Assembly (NCBI GenBank): GCA_027068435.1
Contig: JAMOTA010000013.1
Span: 1-64,000 of the forward strand
Direction of reading: 5' to 3'
Length of the DNA stretch: 64,000 nt
Source of the DNA: Sulfurovum sp.
GTDB lineage: Bacteria; Campylobacterota; Campylobacteria; Campylobacterales; Sulfurovaceae
The notes beneath the pieces are model-generated. The model saw nothing but the letters and a program-made list of their open reading frames with translations, searched no databases and was not told the DNA's origin. The translations under genes and the position numbers were made by a program. Below, in pieces: positions 10,406 through 21,400 of this stretch (positions are counted from its first letter, which is position 1; every line of letters starts with the position of its first letter).

Positions 10406-11245
10406 ATGAGAATGAAGTCTATAAAAAAAATATTTCTTTACACTTTTTTATCAATCGTTCTTATGTTTATGCTATTTTTTGGACTAAAAGCTTATGCTCA
10501 AGCAAAAGTCTATGAAGAGACCACGGCTAAACTTGTTACGCAGATGACAGCCAAAAAATTAGTAGAGTTTCAACTTAAAGAGTTTGCCTCTACACTCTCT
10601 TTAGGCTTTTATGAAAATAAAAAAAAAGAGAAACTTGAAATGCTACGTACTTTAAAAGAGTATCAAAAACAAAAAAGTCAACGCTATACGGAGTACTTTA
10701 TTGGGTTTCTTCTGTTGATTTTAAGTAGTTATTTTTTTATCTCACTACGTGCTTTTACTTTTTTTACATCAGTATCAGCTGTAATTACACTATTTTTTGG
10801 GGTAATTACACCTATTATGATGGTAACTATCCATAAGGAGGTAGAGTATCTAGGTGATGTTATTCTCTCTTTTGAATCTAAAAGTCTTTTAGGCTCTATC
10901 TATAAACTTTTTGAAAACTCAGATGTAATTGTTGCTATGGTTATAGCACTCTTTTCTCTGTTTATTCCGTTGATTAAAGTACTCTCTTTAGTGTTTGTCT
11001 CACTCTTTGTAAGCTATGGGTTTGGTCATAAAATGGTAAAGTTTTTTAAGCTTATAGGCAAGTGGTCAATGGTGGATGTGTTTGTAGTAGCTACTTTTTT
11101 AGTTTATCTTACATCCAATAATGCTGAGGTAAGTCATGCAGAAATCGAAGTAGGACTCTATTTCTTTTTAGCGTATGTGCTTGTCTCTATATTAGTGAGT
11201 TTAAGTGCAGATAAAATGTTACATAAAGCTAAAAATGCTAGCTAA
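10406..11245 (+). CDS. Paraquat-inducible protein A-like membrane protein
   Basis: Multi-TM; resembles PqiA-domain proteins. Confidence 0.55.
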   Translation: MRMKSIKKIFLYTFLSIVLMFMLFFGLKAYAQAKVYEETTAKLVTQMTAKKLVEFQLKEFASTLSLGFYENKKKEKLEMLRTLKEYQKQKSQRYTEYFIGFLLLILSSYFFISLRAFTFFTSVSAVITLFFGVITPIMMVTIHKEVEYLGDVILSFESKSLLGSIYKLFENSDVIVAMVIALFSLFIPLIKVLSLVFVSLFVSYGFGHKMVKFFKLIGKWSMVDVFVVATFLVYLTSNNAEVSHAEIEVGLYFFLAYVLVSILVSLSADKMLHKAKNAS

Positions 11246-11312
11246 TGTTTAGTTCAAGACATGGTTACTTTTAACAAAAAATCAAGCATAATTTGAGTAA
11301 AATCGGATTTCG

Positions 11313-11338
11313 TTTTAGCTAGGAATGCTTAGCTAAAA
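11313..11338. promoter_or_regulatory. Inverted repeat TTTTAGCTA-N8-TAGCTAAAA upstream of nrdA
   Basis: Perfect 9-bp arms, 28 bp upstream of nrdA start. Confidence 0.55.
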
Positions 11339-11365
11339 TATTTATACCACAAGGGAGTGTATTGT

Positions 11366-13735
11366 ATGATAAGAGTAGTAAAAAGAAGTGGAAGAGTTGA
11401 AACTTTAGATGTGGCAAAAATCCAAAAATACACTTCTGCCGCAGTAGAGGGCTTGTCTGAGGTAAGTCAAAGTGAATTAGAAGTAGATGCTAAACTTCAA
11501 TTTCGTGATATGATTAGCTCAGAAGAGATACAGACAACACTTATTAAAACTGCTGTAGATAAGATAGATATAGATAGACCTAACTGGACATTTGTTGCCG
11601 CTAGACTTTTTTTGTATGATACTTACCATAAAGTGACAGGTTTTACAGGCTATAACCACCTTCGTGAGCACTTTGAACGTGCAGAAAAAGAGGGACGTGT
11701 AGTTCTTGGATTAAAAGATAAATATAATTTAGATGAGTTAAATGAGTACATAAAACCTGAACGTGATCTTCAGTTTTCATACCTTGGTATCCGTACACTT
11801 TACGACAGATACTTGTTAAAAGATGGTAATGGTGTACCTATTGAGTTACCACAGCAACTCTTTATGGGTGTAGCGATGTTTCTTGCCCAAAATGAATTTG
11901 ACTGTCAATCATGGGCAAAAAAGTTTTATGATATTTTGTCTAAATTTGAAGTAATGGCTGCAACACCAACACTCTCAAATGCAAGAACACCAAGACACCA
12001 ACTTAGCTCTTGTTACATCGGTTCTACTCCAGATAACATAGAGGGTATTTTTGATGCATATAAAGAGATGGCACTACTTTCTAAGTTTGGTGGAGGTATC
12101 GGTTGGGATTGGTCTTTAGTAAGAGGAATGGGTTCTTTTATTGATGGGCATAAACATGCAGCAGGAGGGATAGTCCCTTTTCTCAAAATAGCCAATGATG
12201 TTGCCATAGCAGTTGACCAACTCGGAACACGTAAAGGTGCTATTGCTGTTTATGTTGAGCCTTGGCATATTGATGTTCGTGATTTTCTTGATTTAAAGAA
12301 AAACTCAGGAGAAGAGCGAAGAAGAGCACATGACCTCTTCCCTGCACTCTGGCTCAATGACCTCTTTATGCAAAGGGTTCAAGAAGATGGTATGTGGACA
12401 CTCTTTGACCCTTTTGAAGTTACAGAACTTACAGAACTCTATGGTGAAGAGTTTGAAAAACGCTACATAGAGCTTGAAAAATCAGACAGCAAAATAACAA
12501 GAGAAGTGATCTCTGCAAAAGGGTTATGGAAAGAGATTTTAAGATCTTACTTTGAAACAGGTAACCCTTTTCTTACTTTTAAAGATACTGCTAACAGAAC
12601 AAACCCTAACAAGCATGCAGGTGTTATCAGAAGTTCAAACCTTTGTACAGAGATTTTTCAAAATACAAGTCCAGATACATATAAGATACAGTTTATATTT
12701 GATGATGGAACAACAGAGTCGTATGATGAAAATGAGATGATTACTGTTGACAATGAAACAACTAAACCTGCCAAAAAAGTGACAGCACTTGATAGTCTAA
12801 ATGGTAAACAGATTTGGATTGTTGATAAAGAGAAAACAGATGGAGATACAGCAGTATGTAACTTAGCTTCAGTAAACCTCTCTAAAATTCATACTACAGA
12901 AGACTTAGCAAGAGTTGTTCCCACAGCTATTCGTATGCTTGACAATGTGATAGAGTTAAACTTCTACCCTTTAGCAAAAGTGAAAAAGACCAATGAGAAG
13001 TCAAGAGCCATAGGTTTAGGTGTTATGGGTGAAGCTCAAATGCTTGCAGAAAATCAGATAGAGTGGGGAAGTGATGAACACTTTACTAAAATAGATGAAG
13101 TGATGGAGTCTTTCTCTTACTACGCGATACGAGCTTCAAGTGATTTAGCATTAGAGAAAGGGAAGTATCCTACTTTTGAAGGTTCAGATTGGTCTAAAGG
13201 AGTATTTCCTATTGACAAAGCCAATGCAAACGCGTGTAAACTTGTTGACAGAGGTGGACTCTTTGGATACACCCACGATTGGTTAGCACTTAGAGAGAAG
13301 GTTAAAACAGATGGTATTAGAAATGGATACCTTATGGCTATTGCTCCTACCTCTTCTATCTCTATTTTGACAGGAACAACACAAGCGATAGAACCTGTAT
13401 ATAAGAGAAAATGGTTCGAAGAGAACCTCTCTGGACTTATCCCTGTTGTTGCACCAAAACTCTCTGCTGATACATGGCAGTACTATACACCAAGTTATGA
13501 CCTTGACCAAAACCTACTGGTTAAAGCAGGGGCTATTCGTCAAAAATGGATAGACCAAGGACAGTCACTCAATATCTTTATCACACTTGACAAAGCAAGC
13601 GGTAAATACCTAAATGAGATTTATATGAATGCTTGGAAGTTTGGGTTGAAGAGTACTTACTACTTGAGAAGTCAATCACCTGAAAGTTCTGGAGATATTG
13701 AAGATAGAAGCCAAGAGTGTGTTGGTTGTCAGTAA
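11366..13735 (+). CDS. nrdA: Ribonucleoside-diphosphate reductase alpha subunit
   Basis: ATP-cone N-terminus, SSCYIGS, NLCTEI, AVCNLASVNLSKI, C-terminal ECVGCQ; RBS AAGGGAG. Confidence 0.96.
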   Translation: MIRVVKRSGRVETLDVAKIQKYTSAAVEGLSEVSQSELEVDAKLQFRDMISSEEIQTTLIKTAVDKIDIDRPNWTFVAARLFLYDTYHKVTGFTGYNHLREHFERAEKEGRVVLGLKDKYNLDELNEYIKPERDLQFSYLGIRTLYDRYLLKDGNGVPIELPQQLFMGVAMFLAQNEFDCQSWAKKFYDILSKFEVMAATPTLSNARTPRHQLSSCYIGSTPDNIEGIFDAYKEMALLSKFGGGIGWDWSLVRGMGSFIDGHKHAAGGIVPFLKIANDVAIAVDQLGTRKGAIAVYVEPWHIDVRDFLDLKKNSGEERRRAHDLFPALWLNDLFMQRVQEDGMWTLFDPFEVTELTELYGEEFEKRYIELEKSDSKITREVISAKGLWKEILRSYFETGNPFLTFKDTANRTNPNKHAGVIRSSNLCTEIFQNTSPDTYKIQFIFDDGTTESYDENEMITVDNETTKPAKKVTALDSLNGKQIWIVDKEKTDGDTAVCNLASVNLSKIHTTEDLARVVPTAIRMLDNVIELNFYPLAKVKKTNEKSRAIGLGVMGEAQMLAENQIEWGSDEHFTKIDEVMESFSYYAIRASSDLALEKGKYPTFEGSDWSKGVFPIDKANANACKLVDRGGLFGYTHDWLALREKVKTDGIRNGYLMAIAPTSSISILTGTTQAIEPVYKRKWFEENLSGLIPVVAPKLSADTWQYYTPSYDLDQNLLVKAGAIRQKWIDQGQSLNIFITLDKASGKYLNEIYMNAWKFGLKSTYYLRSQSPESSGDIEDRSQECVGCQ

Positions 13736-13757
13736 AATAAAATAAAAAAGGTATAAA

Positions 13758-14069
13758 ATGAAACAATTTGAAAATGTAAATGTAGAGTTAGAGGGTAATA
13801 GCTATTTTGATGGTGCCGTGACGAGTCGTACCGTAAATTTTGCTGATGGAACAAAAAAGACTTTAGGATTTATGCTTCCTGGTGAGTATGAGTTTGGTAC
13901 TGCTGCTGCGGAGTTGATGGAGATCACTTCTGGTGAGTTAGATGTAAAGTTACCAAACACAGATGAGTGGACAGCTGTTAAGGGTGGAGACTCTTTTGAT
14001 GTACCTGCTAACAGTAAGTTTCAAGTAAAAGTAAAAACTATTACTGATTATTGTTGTTCTTATCTTTAA
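13758..14069 (+). CDS. ppnP: Pyrimidine/purine nucleoside phosphorylase (DUF1255 family)
   Basis: Small cupin-like protein: TVNFADGTKKTLGFMLPGEYEFGTAAAELMEITSGEL. Confidence 0.9.
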   Translation: MKQFENVNVELEGNSYFDGAVTSRTVNFADGTKKTLGFMLPGEYEFGTAAAELMEITSGELDVKLPNTDEWTAVKGGDSFDVPANSKFQVKVKTITDYCCSYL

Positions 14070-14101
14070 GAGATAGATAAATTTTACACAATAGGATACA
14101 A

Positions 14102-14914
14102 ATGATTAAATTAAAAAGATGGATATACCTAGCTATAGTGCTTACTCTACTGTATTATATTTTCATCGCAAATATATGGATAACACTTACTGTTATCGCT
14201 TCTTTATATGTAGCATTTAAACTCTATAAGGTGTATGTGAGAACCAAACTCATCAAAACAGCAAGTTCTAAAGAGTCCTTTAGACAGAGTGAACTAGGAC
14301 TTTTTATCGCTTTGGTTGCAAAAGTTGCAAAATCAGATGGTAGAGTAGATGAATTAGAAGCACATCTTATTGGTATTATGTTTGATGACATTTCACGAAT
14401 TTTCCCAAATAAAGAGAAAACAAGAGATATTTTAAAAGAGATTTTCAATGAAGAAAAAGAGAAAATTGCTGATACTAAAGAGGTAGCAGAAGATTTAAAT
14501 ACCTTACTAGGGCGTAGTCAGTTAAAACGAAAACAGTATGTTGAGTTTTTAATACAACTTGCATTTGTAGATGGTGGAGTCAGTTCCGAAGAAGATAAAA
14601 TCTTACGTGTTATAGTAGAAGCATTACGCATTAGCTCTTCTGATTATACTGCAATGGTCAGTCGTTTTGAAGCGATGCTTAAAAATAAACAGCAAACCAT
14701 GACAGTAGAAGAAGCGTGTAAAATCTTAGGGGTAAATGAAACCGATGATATGAATAGCATCAAAAAAACTTACAGAAAACAGGTACGTCAATACCACCCA
14801 GACCTCATAAAATCACAAGACAAAGATGAAGCCTACATAGCAGAATCAACAGCTAAAATGCAAGAACTAAACCAAGCCTATGACCTGATGAAAGAGTTAC
14901 ATAAAAGTACGTAG
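14102..14914 (+). CDS. TerB/DjlA-type protein with C-terminal DnaJ domain
   Basis: N-terminal TM, TerB-like central domain, J-domain HPD motif (QYHPDLI). Confidence 0.85.
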   Translation: MIKLKRWIYLAIVLTLLYYIFIANIWITLTVIASLYVAFKLYKVYVRTKLIKTASSKESFRQSELGLFIALVAKVAKSDGRVDELEAHLIGIMFDDISRIFPNKEKTRDILKEIFNEEKEKIADTKEVAEDLNTLLGRSQLKRKQYVEFLIQLAFVDGGVSSEEDKILRVIVEALRISSSDYTAMVSRFEAMLKNKQQTMTVEEACKILGVNETDDMNSIKKTYRKQVRQYHPDLIKSQDKDEAYIAESTAKMQELNQAYDLMKELHKST

Positions 14915-14997
14915 ATTAAGAGATAATAGTCTATTTAATACGCTAATTCTAACACTAAATGCCGAAGTGTTCCGTTACGTGTTCAAGTAAAAGAAGC

Positions 14998-15003
14998 TAT
15001 AAT
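14998..15003 (+). promoter_or_regulatory. Candidate -10 box (TATAAT) upstream of small ORF
   Basis: GCTATAAT read directly; same motif precedes several other transcription units in this window. Confidence 0.5.
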
Positions 15004-15069
15004 CTTTTGTACCCTTTTTAGGTAATGGGGTAGTGTTCTTCTTTTCTTTTGAGTGGGTGGGCTTGAAGT

Positions 15070-15075
15070 TATAAT
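15070..15075 (+). promoter_or_regulatory. Second candidate -10 box (TATAAT) upstream of small ORF
   Basis: GTTATAATGC read directly. Confidence 0.4.
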
Positions 15076-15119
15076 GCTTTTTAGCATAGGCAGGGTTATC
15101 TCAGTTGAAAGGGTACATT

Positions 15120-15233
15120 ATGGAAATTTATTTTTCAGTACTAACTTTGATTCTTGGAGTAGCTAAAGTTACAATTATGTGGTTAAGTTATAAAGAGAGT
15201 AAAAGGTCAAAGAACACCGATAACGATAAGTAA
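15120..15233 (+). CDS. Unannotated 37-aa single-TM small protein, candidate type I toxin-like peptide
   Basis: MEIYFSVLTLILGVAKVTIMWLSYKESKRSKNTDNDK: hydrophobic N-terminal helix and charged C-tail. Below the length cutoff of the supplied ORF track; flanked by complementary sequences. Confidence 0.5.
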   Translation: MEIYFSVLTLILGVAKVTIMWLSYKESKRSKNTDNDK

Positions 15234-15243
15234 TCGCATTGAT

Positions 15244-15268
15244 CTCGAAGAAATGGAACTTCTTCGAG
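15244..15268 (+). other. Stem-loop CTCGAAGAA-ATGGAAC-TTCTTCGAG
   Basis: Perfect 9-bp inverted repeat just downstream of the small ORF. Confidence 0.7.
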
Positions 15269-15337
15269 TATCGATGTACCCTTTCCCTCATTGTACACAA
15301 TAAACTTTAAATACAAATAAAATCTATAGAAGTAAGT

Positions 15338-15856
15338 TTACCCTCCCCATCCATGCATCTTCTTAGAGATAAGTACATCGTAATTTTCAAATAAATCATC
15401 TATAGTGTTACTTGCTACATAGTAATGCTCTTCAAGTAGCTCTACCCAATGGTAACGCTCTTCATAGCTACCAGAGGGTAAAAAGATAATAATATTTCCT
15501 GCATTTTTGATAATACTATGGGCTTTTTTTAGAAAATCACTTCTCATCTCTTGGGGTATGGTACTTGTGACAAAAAGATACTCATACATCTTACCTTGTA
15601 TCATGTATCGTGGGCGTTCTAAGGTAAAGTTTATAGGCTTCACATGACTTAGCTCTTTGTAGGTTTGTGAGAGTGTTTCAAAAAAGGAGGGTTCTGTACA
15701 GTTTATCTGATATTCGTACGCTTTTTCTTGGCAAAGTTCACTAAGCATATTTACTATAGTCTCTCCTCCATCGGAAAAGTGACCTATACGCAGGGCAGGA
15801 GCATGGCTTATAATTTGTAAGAGTTTTTTGAACTCTGTTGTTTCTATTTTATTCAT
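15338..15856 (-). CDS. Conserved hypothetical protein (possible methyltransferase fold)
   Basis: ORF with HAPALRIGHFSDGGETIVNMLSEL and C-term ISKKMHGWGG; intact with no close antisense alternative. Confidence 0.6.
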   Translation of the reverse strand: MNKIETTEFKKLLQIISHAPALRIGHFSDGGETIVNMLSELCQEKAYEYQINCTEPSFFETLSQTYKELSHVKPINFTLERPRYMIQGKMYEYLFVTSTIPQEMRSDFLKKAHSIIKNAGNIIIFLPSGSYEERYHWVELLEEHYYVASNTIDDLFENYDVLISKKMHGWGG

Positions 15857-15936
15857 AAAGTTAGTCTATCTAAAATCAGTCTAAAAGTGTATAATGCGTT
15901 TTAAAAAAAATAAGAAATATGCAATAGGGTAGATAG

Positions 15937-16956
15937 ATGAAACGTAAAAAGATATATAATCCAGAATCAAAAGAAAAAACATCAGAGAGAAGAATATTTG
16001 GGGGAGACCCTACGGGGATATTTGAACTTAATGATATAAAATATCAGTGGGCGTATAATCTTTGGGAGATGATGTTAAACAATACATGGTTCCCTAAAGA
16101 GGTAGATATGACTAGGGATATTAGTGATTATAAGCATTTAACAGATGCCGAAAAATCTGCCTATGATAAAGTGTTAGCACAACTTATTTTTATGGATTCA
16201 CTACAAACCAATAATATAATAGATAATTTAAATCCATTTATCACTGCTCCAGAGGTAAATCTTATTTTGGTAAGACAAGCGTTTGAAGAGGCGTTACACT
16301 CTCAAAGTTATGCGGTAATGGTTGACAGTATATCTACAAACTCTGAAGAGATTTATGAACTGTGGCGAAGAGATATGAAGTTAAAATCTAAAAATGATGC
16401 CATCGCAAAAGTGTATGATGAACTCTCTGCAAATCCATCAGATACTAACATTGTTAAAGCGATGTTTGCTAACCAAATCTTAGAAGGTATCTACTTCTAT
16501 AGTGGTTTTGCTTACCTTTATACTTTGGCACGTTCAGACAAGATGCTAGGAACTGCACAGATGATACGTTTTATCCAAAGAGATGAAGTGACACATCTGC
16601 TTCTCTTTCAAAACATGATAAATGCAACAAGAAAAGAGCGACCAGAACTTTTTACTAAAGAGCTTATGGATGAAGTTTATGAGATGTTTAGGTCTGCTGT
16701 TAAGCTTGAGTCTGAATGGGGTGCTTATATTACACAAGGGCAGATACTTGGGCTTACTGATGAGATTATAGAGCAGTATATTCAGTACCTTGCAGATAAA
16801 AGATTACACGCAGTAGGGCTTAAAAAGATCTATAATGTAGAACACCCTATCAAGTGGGTAGATAACTTTTCACAGTTCAATGACCAAAAGACTAATTTCT
16901 TTGAGGGAAATGTAACAAACTACTCTAAAGGTAGTTTAGATTTAGATGACTTCTAA
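15937..16956 (+). CDS. nrdB: Ribonucleoside-diphosphate reductase beta subunit
   Basis: [52 protein letters not shown]. Confidence 0.95.
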   Translation: MKRKKIYNPESKEKTSERRIFGGDPTGIFELNDIKYQWAYNLWEMMLNNTWFPKEVDMTRDISDYKHLTDAEKSAYDKVLAQLIFMDSLQTNNIIDNLNPFITAPEVNLILVRQAFEEALHSQSYAVMVDSISTNSEEIYELWRRDMKLKSKNDAIAKVYDELSANPSDTNIVKAMFANQILEGIYFYSGFAYLYTLARSDKMLGTAQMIRFIQRDEVTHLLLFQNMINATRKERPELFTKELMDEVYEMFRSAVKLESEWGAYITQGQILGLTDEIIEQYIQYLADKRLHAVGLKKIYNVEHPIKWVDNFSQFNDQKTNFFEGNVTNYSKGSLDLDDF

Positions 16957-16977
16957 CCGTAATAAAGGAGAAATAGG

Positions 16978-17709
16978 ATGAAAAAAACAGTTAAAAAGAT
17001 GGATGTAGCTGTTCTACAGCTCCCAAGTAAAAAACGCTATCAAGAGAACCTTAGTAAACTGTTGGACTTTTTAAACTCTAACCCAGAGAAAAAAATAGTA
17101 CTTGCCCCTGAGGTCTATTTAACCGCGTATGACTATGAACATTTAAGTACGGCTGCGAAATTTTCTGCAAAGGTCATAAAAACTTTAAAAAAAGTAGTAG
17201 ATGGCCAAATAGTGGTTTTAACCGTACTACTTAAAGAGGGTGATGATTTTGTGAACCAAGCAGTGGTCATACATAAACATAAGGTTGTACATAGACAAGA
17301 GAAAGCAAAGCTTTTTAAACTAGGAGAGGAAGACCTTTATCTCCGTGCAGGAAAAGAGAAGAAAATTAAACCATTTACTATAGATGGTGTACGTTATGCC
17401 TTGCTTATCTGTTTTGAGTTACGCTTTAAGTCACTTTGGAAACAGATAGAGGGTGCAGATGTCGTTCTTATACCTGCTAGATGGGGATTAGCACGTAAAA
17501 AACATTTAGAAATCCTCTCTCAAGCACTTGCTGTTATGAATCAGTGTTATGTTCTTCTCTCCAATAGTTCCAATAGTGATATGGCAAGCTCTTCAGCTAT
17601 TATCTCTCCCAATGGAGATGTGGTAATGGATGATACGCAAGAGATACTAGAAAGTACTGTAGATTTTAGAGAAATCAAAAAGATGCGACGCTATATTGTG
17701 TTAGATTAA
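16978..17709 (+). CDS. Carbon-nitrogen hydrolase family protein
   Basis: LAPEVYLTAYD, KAKLFKLGEED, ALLICFELRF (E-K-C triad pattern of nitrilase superfamily). Confidence 0.88.
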   Translation: MKKTVKKMDVAVLQLPSKKRYQENLSKLLDFLNSNPEKKIVLAPEVYLTAYDYEHLSTAAKFSAKVIKTLKKVVDGQIVVLTVLLKEGDDFVNQAVVIHKHKVVHRQEKAKLFKLGEEDLYLRAGKEKKIKPFTIDGVRYALLICFELRFKSLWKQIEGADVVLIPARWGLARKKHLEILSQALAVMNQCYVLLSNSSNSDMASSSAIISPNGDVVMDDTQEILESTVDFREIKKMRRYIVLD

Positions 17710-17772
17710 ATACTCTTAATCATATTTTAGATAAAATAATTTTAATATTTTATAACATTAGAAAGAGGAAAT

Positions 17773-18408
17773 ATGATAAAAGCGAGCCAAAGACGACATC
17801 TTGTACATGAGATAGAAACACATTTCAAGTTAGACAAGCATGTAAAAGAGGCTTTTATCACTATAGATAGAGAAGTATTTGTTCCTAATGAATTTAAGCA
17901 TCTCTCTTACAAACTAGATGCACTACCTTTGGCAGCTAGTCAGTGGATATCTTCTCCCTTAACCGTAGCAAAAATGACACAACATCTTGAACTAAAGGGT
18001 GTAGATTCCATACTTGAACTAGGGTGTGGGAGTGGGTATCAAGCAGCTATACTAAGTAGCATATGCCGTAGAGTTTTCACCATAGAACGTATAGATGAAC
18101 TTCTTAAAGAGGCAAAAAACAAGTTTTCACACTTAGAGATAAATAACATCTTTACACGTTTTGATGATGGGCAAAGAGGGTGGAAGCAGTATGCACCTTT
18201 TGAACGTATTTTGCTCTCTGCTACAGCAAAGAAAGTACCTGATATTCTTTTTGAACAACTTGCAGAAGGTGGGATACTCATCGCACCTATTGAGCAGAGT
18301 AAAGATTATCATATTATTACACGCTTTTATAAGAAAAATGGACGTATCACTTCTGAGAATATAGAACCTTGTCTCTTCGTTCCTGTCCTTAATGGAACAC
18401 AAAAATAA
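17773..18408 (+). CDS. pcm: Protein-L-isoaspartate O-methyltransferase
   Basis: ISSPLTVAKMTQHLEL, LELGCGSGYQAAILS, TIERIDEL motifs. Confidence 0.92.
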   Translation: MIKASQRRHLVHEIETHFKLDKHVKEAFITIDREVFVPNEFKHLSYKLDALPLAASQWISSPLTVAKMTQHLELKGVDSILELGCGSGYQAAILSSICRRVFTIERIDELLKEAKNKFSHLEINNIFTRFDDGQRGWKQYAPFERILLSATAKKVPDILFEQLAEGGILIAPIEQSKDYHIITRFYKKNGRITSENIEPCLFVPVLNGTQK

Positions 18409-18479
18409 CACTTTAGCACAAAAATGTCACAGCTTTTTGGTATACTTAATGTAAATTAGTATATTTAAAAGGAAGAATT

Positions 18480-21400
18480 ATGCAATTATTTATCCGTAAA
18501 ACAGTGAAGAGAGGTATTGTCCTAATGGTACTACTATGTACTGCTGGGCATACTACATCAGATATGCTTGATCTGTATATGATGGGGGTTTTACCTGCTA
18601 TTGTTGCCAATCAAAATAAAGTAGTAGATAAAGAGAAACCCGTATTGACATTAGTAGGTGCTGAACGTATGAATCTACAACTAGATGATACCTATAATGA
18701 AGAGGGTGCAACTTGTGAAGACAATAGTGACAAAACTTGTAGTGTGGTTATAGGTGGAGACACAGTAGATACCTCTACAGTAGGTACTTATATTGTGACA
18801 TATAACGCTACAGATTCAAGTGGAAATGAAGCAGATGAGTTAACAAGAACAGTAACCGTTGAAGACCCTGCTTTAGTAGTGGATGATTTTGCTTTTGTTG
18901 ATGAAATAGGTGTAGAGTATAATGTTTGGGTAAGTGCATCTATGGTAGTTAGTGGACTAGGAGCAGAGGTTAATGTATCTATCAGTAGCAGTGGTTATGA
19001 AGGACAAGCGTCACATAGTTACTTTACAGTCAACGATGAAACAGATGTTACAGAGGTTAAAAATGGAGATGTAGTTGAGGTAAGACACCTCTCATCTAAT
19101 GAAGATAATACAACCTTAAATACACTCATAACCATAGGAACGAAGAGTGATACCTTCAGTTCTAAAACAAAACAAAACGATAGTGTAAAACTACCACTTA
19201 TAGTAGGAGCTCCAAACTTTAATGCTAATGTACATGAAGTGTATAGTTACTTACCACAGTTAAGTACAGATGCTGATAACTTTGCACCTGCTACAAAACC
19301 ATTTACCATAGAAAACAGACCACAATGGGCTACTTTCGATACATCTACAGGTGAGTTAAGTGGCACACCGACACAAACAGCAGTACATCATAATATTAAA
19401 ATATCTGCTTATGGTGATAATGGTATGGATAGTATCGTATATGATTTAAGAGTGGAATCAAATCCTCCATACATAAACCCTACAGATTTAAGTCTTGAAA
19501 ACCCAGATTTGGTTTTAACGTTTAATGAAAATGCTGACTGGAGAAGTAAGGTAACAGCGGTAGCATTAAGAAGTTGTTATAGTCAAACCAAAGGGGTTAT
19601 TTTAGACCCAGCAGACTATACCTTTACAGAAGGTACATTAACCCTACATGCTTCAACTTCAGTAAATGTAGCACTACATATCCCTACAATGGGAGGTGGT
19701 GGCATTGAAGTAGTAGCTACAGATTATGAAAATAATGCTACAGGACTTATAGATTATATTGTAGATGGTCAATATGGAATAAAAGCAACAGTGAGTGCAT
19801 CAGAGAGTCTTACAGAGCTAAATATTGATAATCAAACGTTAGTGATGAATCTTTCAAACTATTTGGAGTTTAATGATAGTAGTTTAGTTGCATCAAACTT
19901 CAATATATGGGATCCAGATATTGAAGTAAGTAGTGTAGTGTATGTGAGTCCTACAGAAGCCAATATCACTTTAGCTTTTAACGGTAATGATTTTGATACG
20001 AATAAAACATTTACAATTAGTATCTCTCCTGAGGAGATGAATGTATGTGAATATGTTTCAACGAATGATATAAATGTTGAAGCTATTGTTGAGGTACCAA
20101 CATATATCTATCCTGATGATCCAACAGAAAATGCTATATTTGGATTTGACATAGATACAGATAATGAAAAAGTTGCTACTCTAGCAAGAAATGGTATATA
20201 TATACATGAAAAAGATAGCAATGGGGAGTATCAACAAAAGCAAAAAATTGTACCTCCTACAGATTATAATATTTCAGCTGATAGTAGTTCAATAGCTATT
20301 GATGGTGAGTACTTAGTTTATGGTGATGGTATGTACTATGTAAATGCTGAGCGTGGATTTGAAGGTAAAGTGTATATCTATAAAAAAGATTTAAATGGAT
20401 TTTATACGTTAGATCAAAACTTTACGGGAACAGGTGTTACTTCTTTTGCTCATTTTGGAGCAAGTGTAGATATTAGTGATGATTTGTTGATTGTAGGTGC
20501 ATATAATGATGATGATCATAAGGGTGCAGCATATCTATATCAATTAAATACTACAAGTGGAGATTTTGAACAAAAAGAGAGATTAACCCGTCAAGATGGA
20601 AAAGAGATGGATTGGTTTGGATATGATGTAACAATTGATGGTAACTACTTTGTTGTAGGTTCTATGTCAACCCCTATTGTAAAAGACGATAAAGATGAGT
20701 TAGGTTCAGGTTTTGCATACTATTACAATTACCTAAGTGATACACTAGAAGTTATGGCTGAACTTAAAGCATCAGATTCAACTGATTTAAGTGATCACTT
20801 TGGAATTAGTGTAGATATATCTTCTGATCATATAATAGTTGGTACTTATGATAAAGGTGCTTATTTATTTAAAAGAGAGTTTGATACGGCTTCTGAAAAT
20901 GGAAAATTAACACCTGAAGAGGGTGAAAAATTTGGTAGTCAAGTTGCTATGTTATATAGTAGTTTAACAAAATATATAGTTCTTGGAGAGCAAGGAAGTT
21001 GGAATTATTTTAGTACTAAAGGATTTGCTTTTATTCAAAGCAGTTCAACCAACCCAAAAAATAGCATAGAAACAAACGCAGAAGATAAGCTATCTAATTC
21101 AGTCTCTGTAGATGAAAACTTTGCTTATTTCTCTATGCCATATAATGAAGATAAGAAAGTTTATCATCATGGTGCTGTAATGGTTGTAGAACATGGTCAA
21201 AGTTATAACTTAGATGTAGAAGATACAGTAGCTTACATAAGTGGTACAAGAGACTTACTTGATGTTGAGTTAGATATAACTATTGTATTTGATGCAGAGA
21301 TAATTCAAATAAATAGTGAAGTAAATATAACTATATCAGGTGGAGAATACTCCATAGATGATGGTTTAAATTGGATAGATTATAGTACACCTATAACAGC

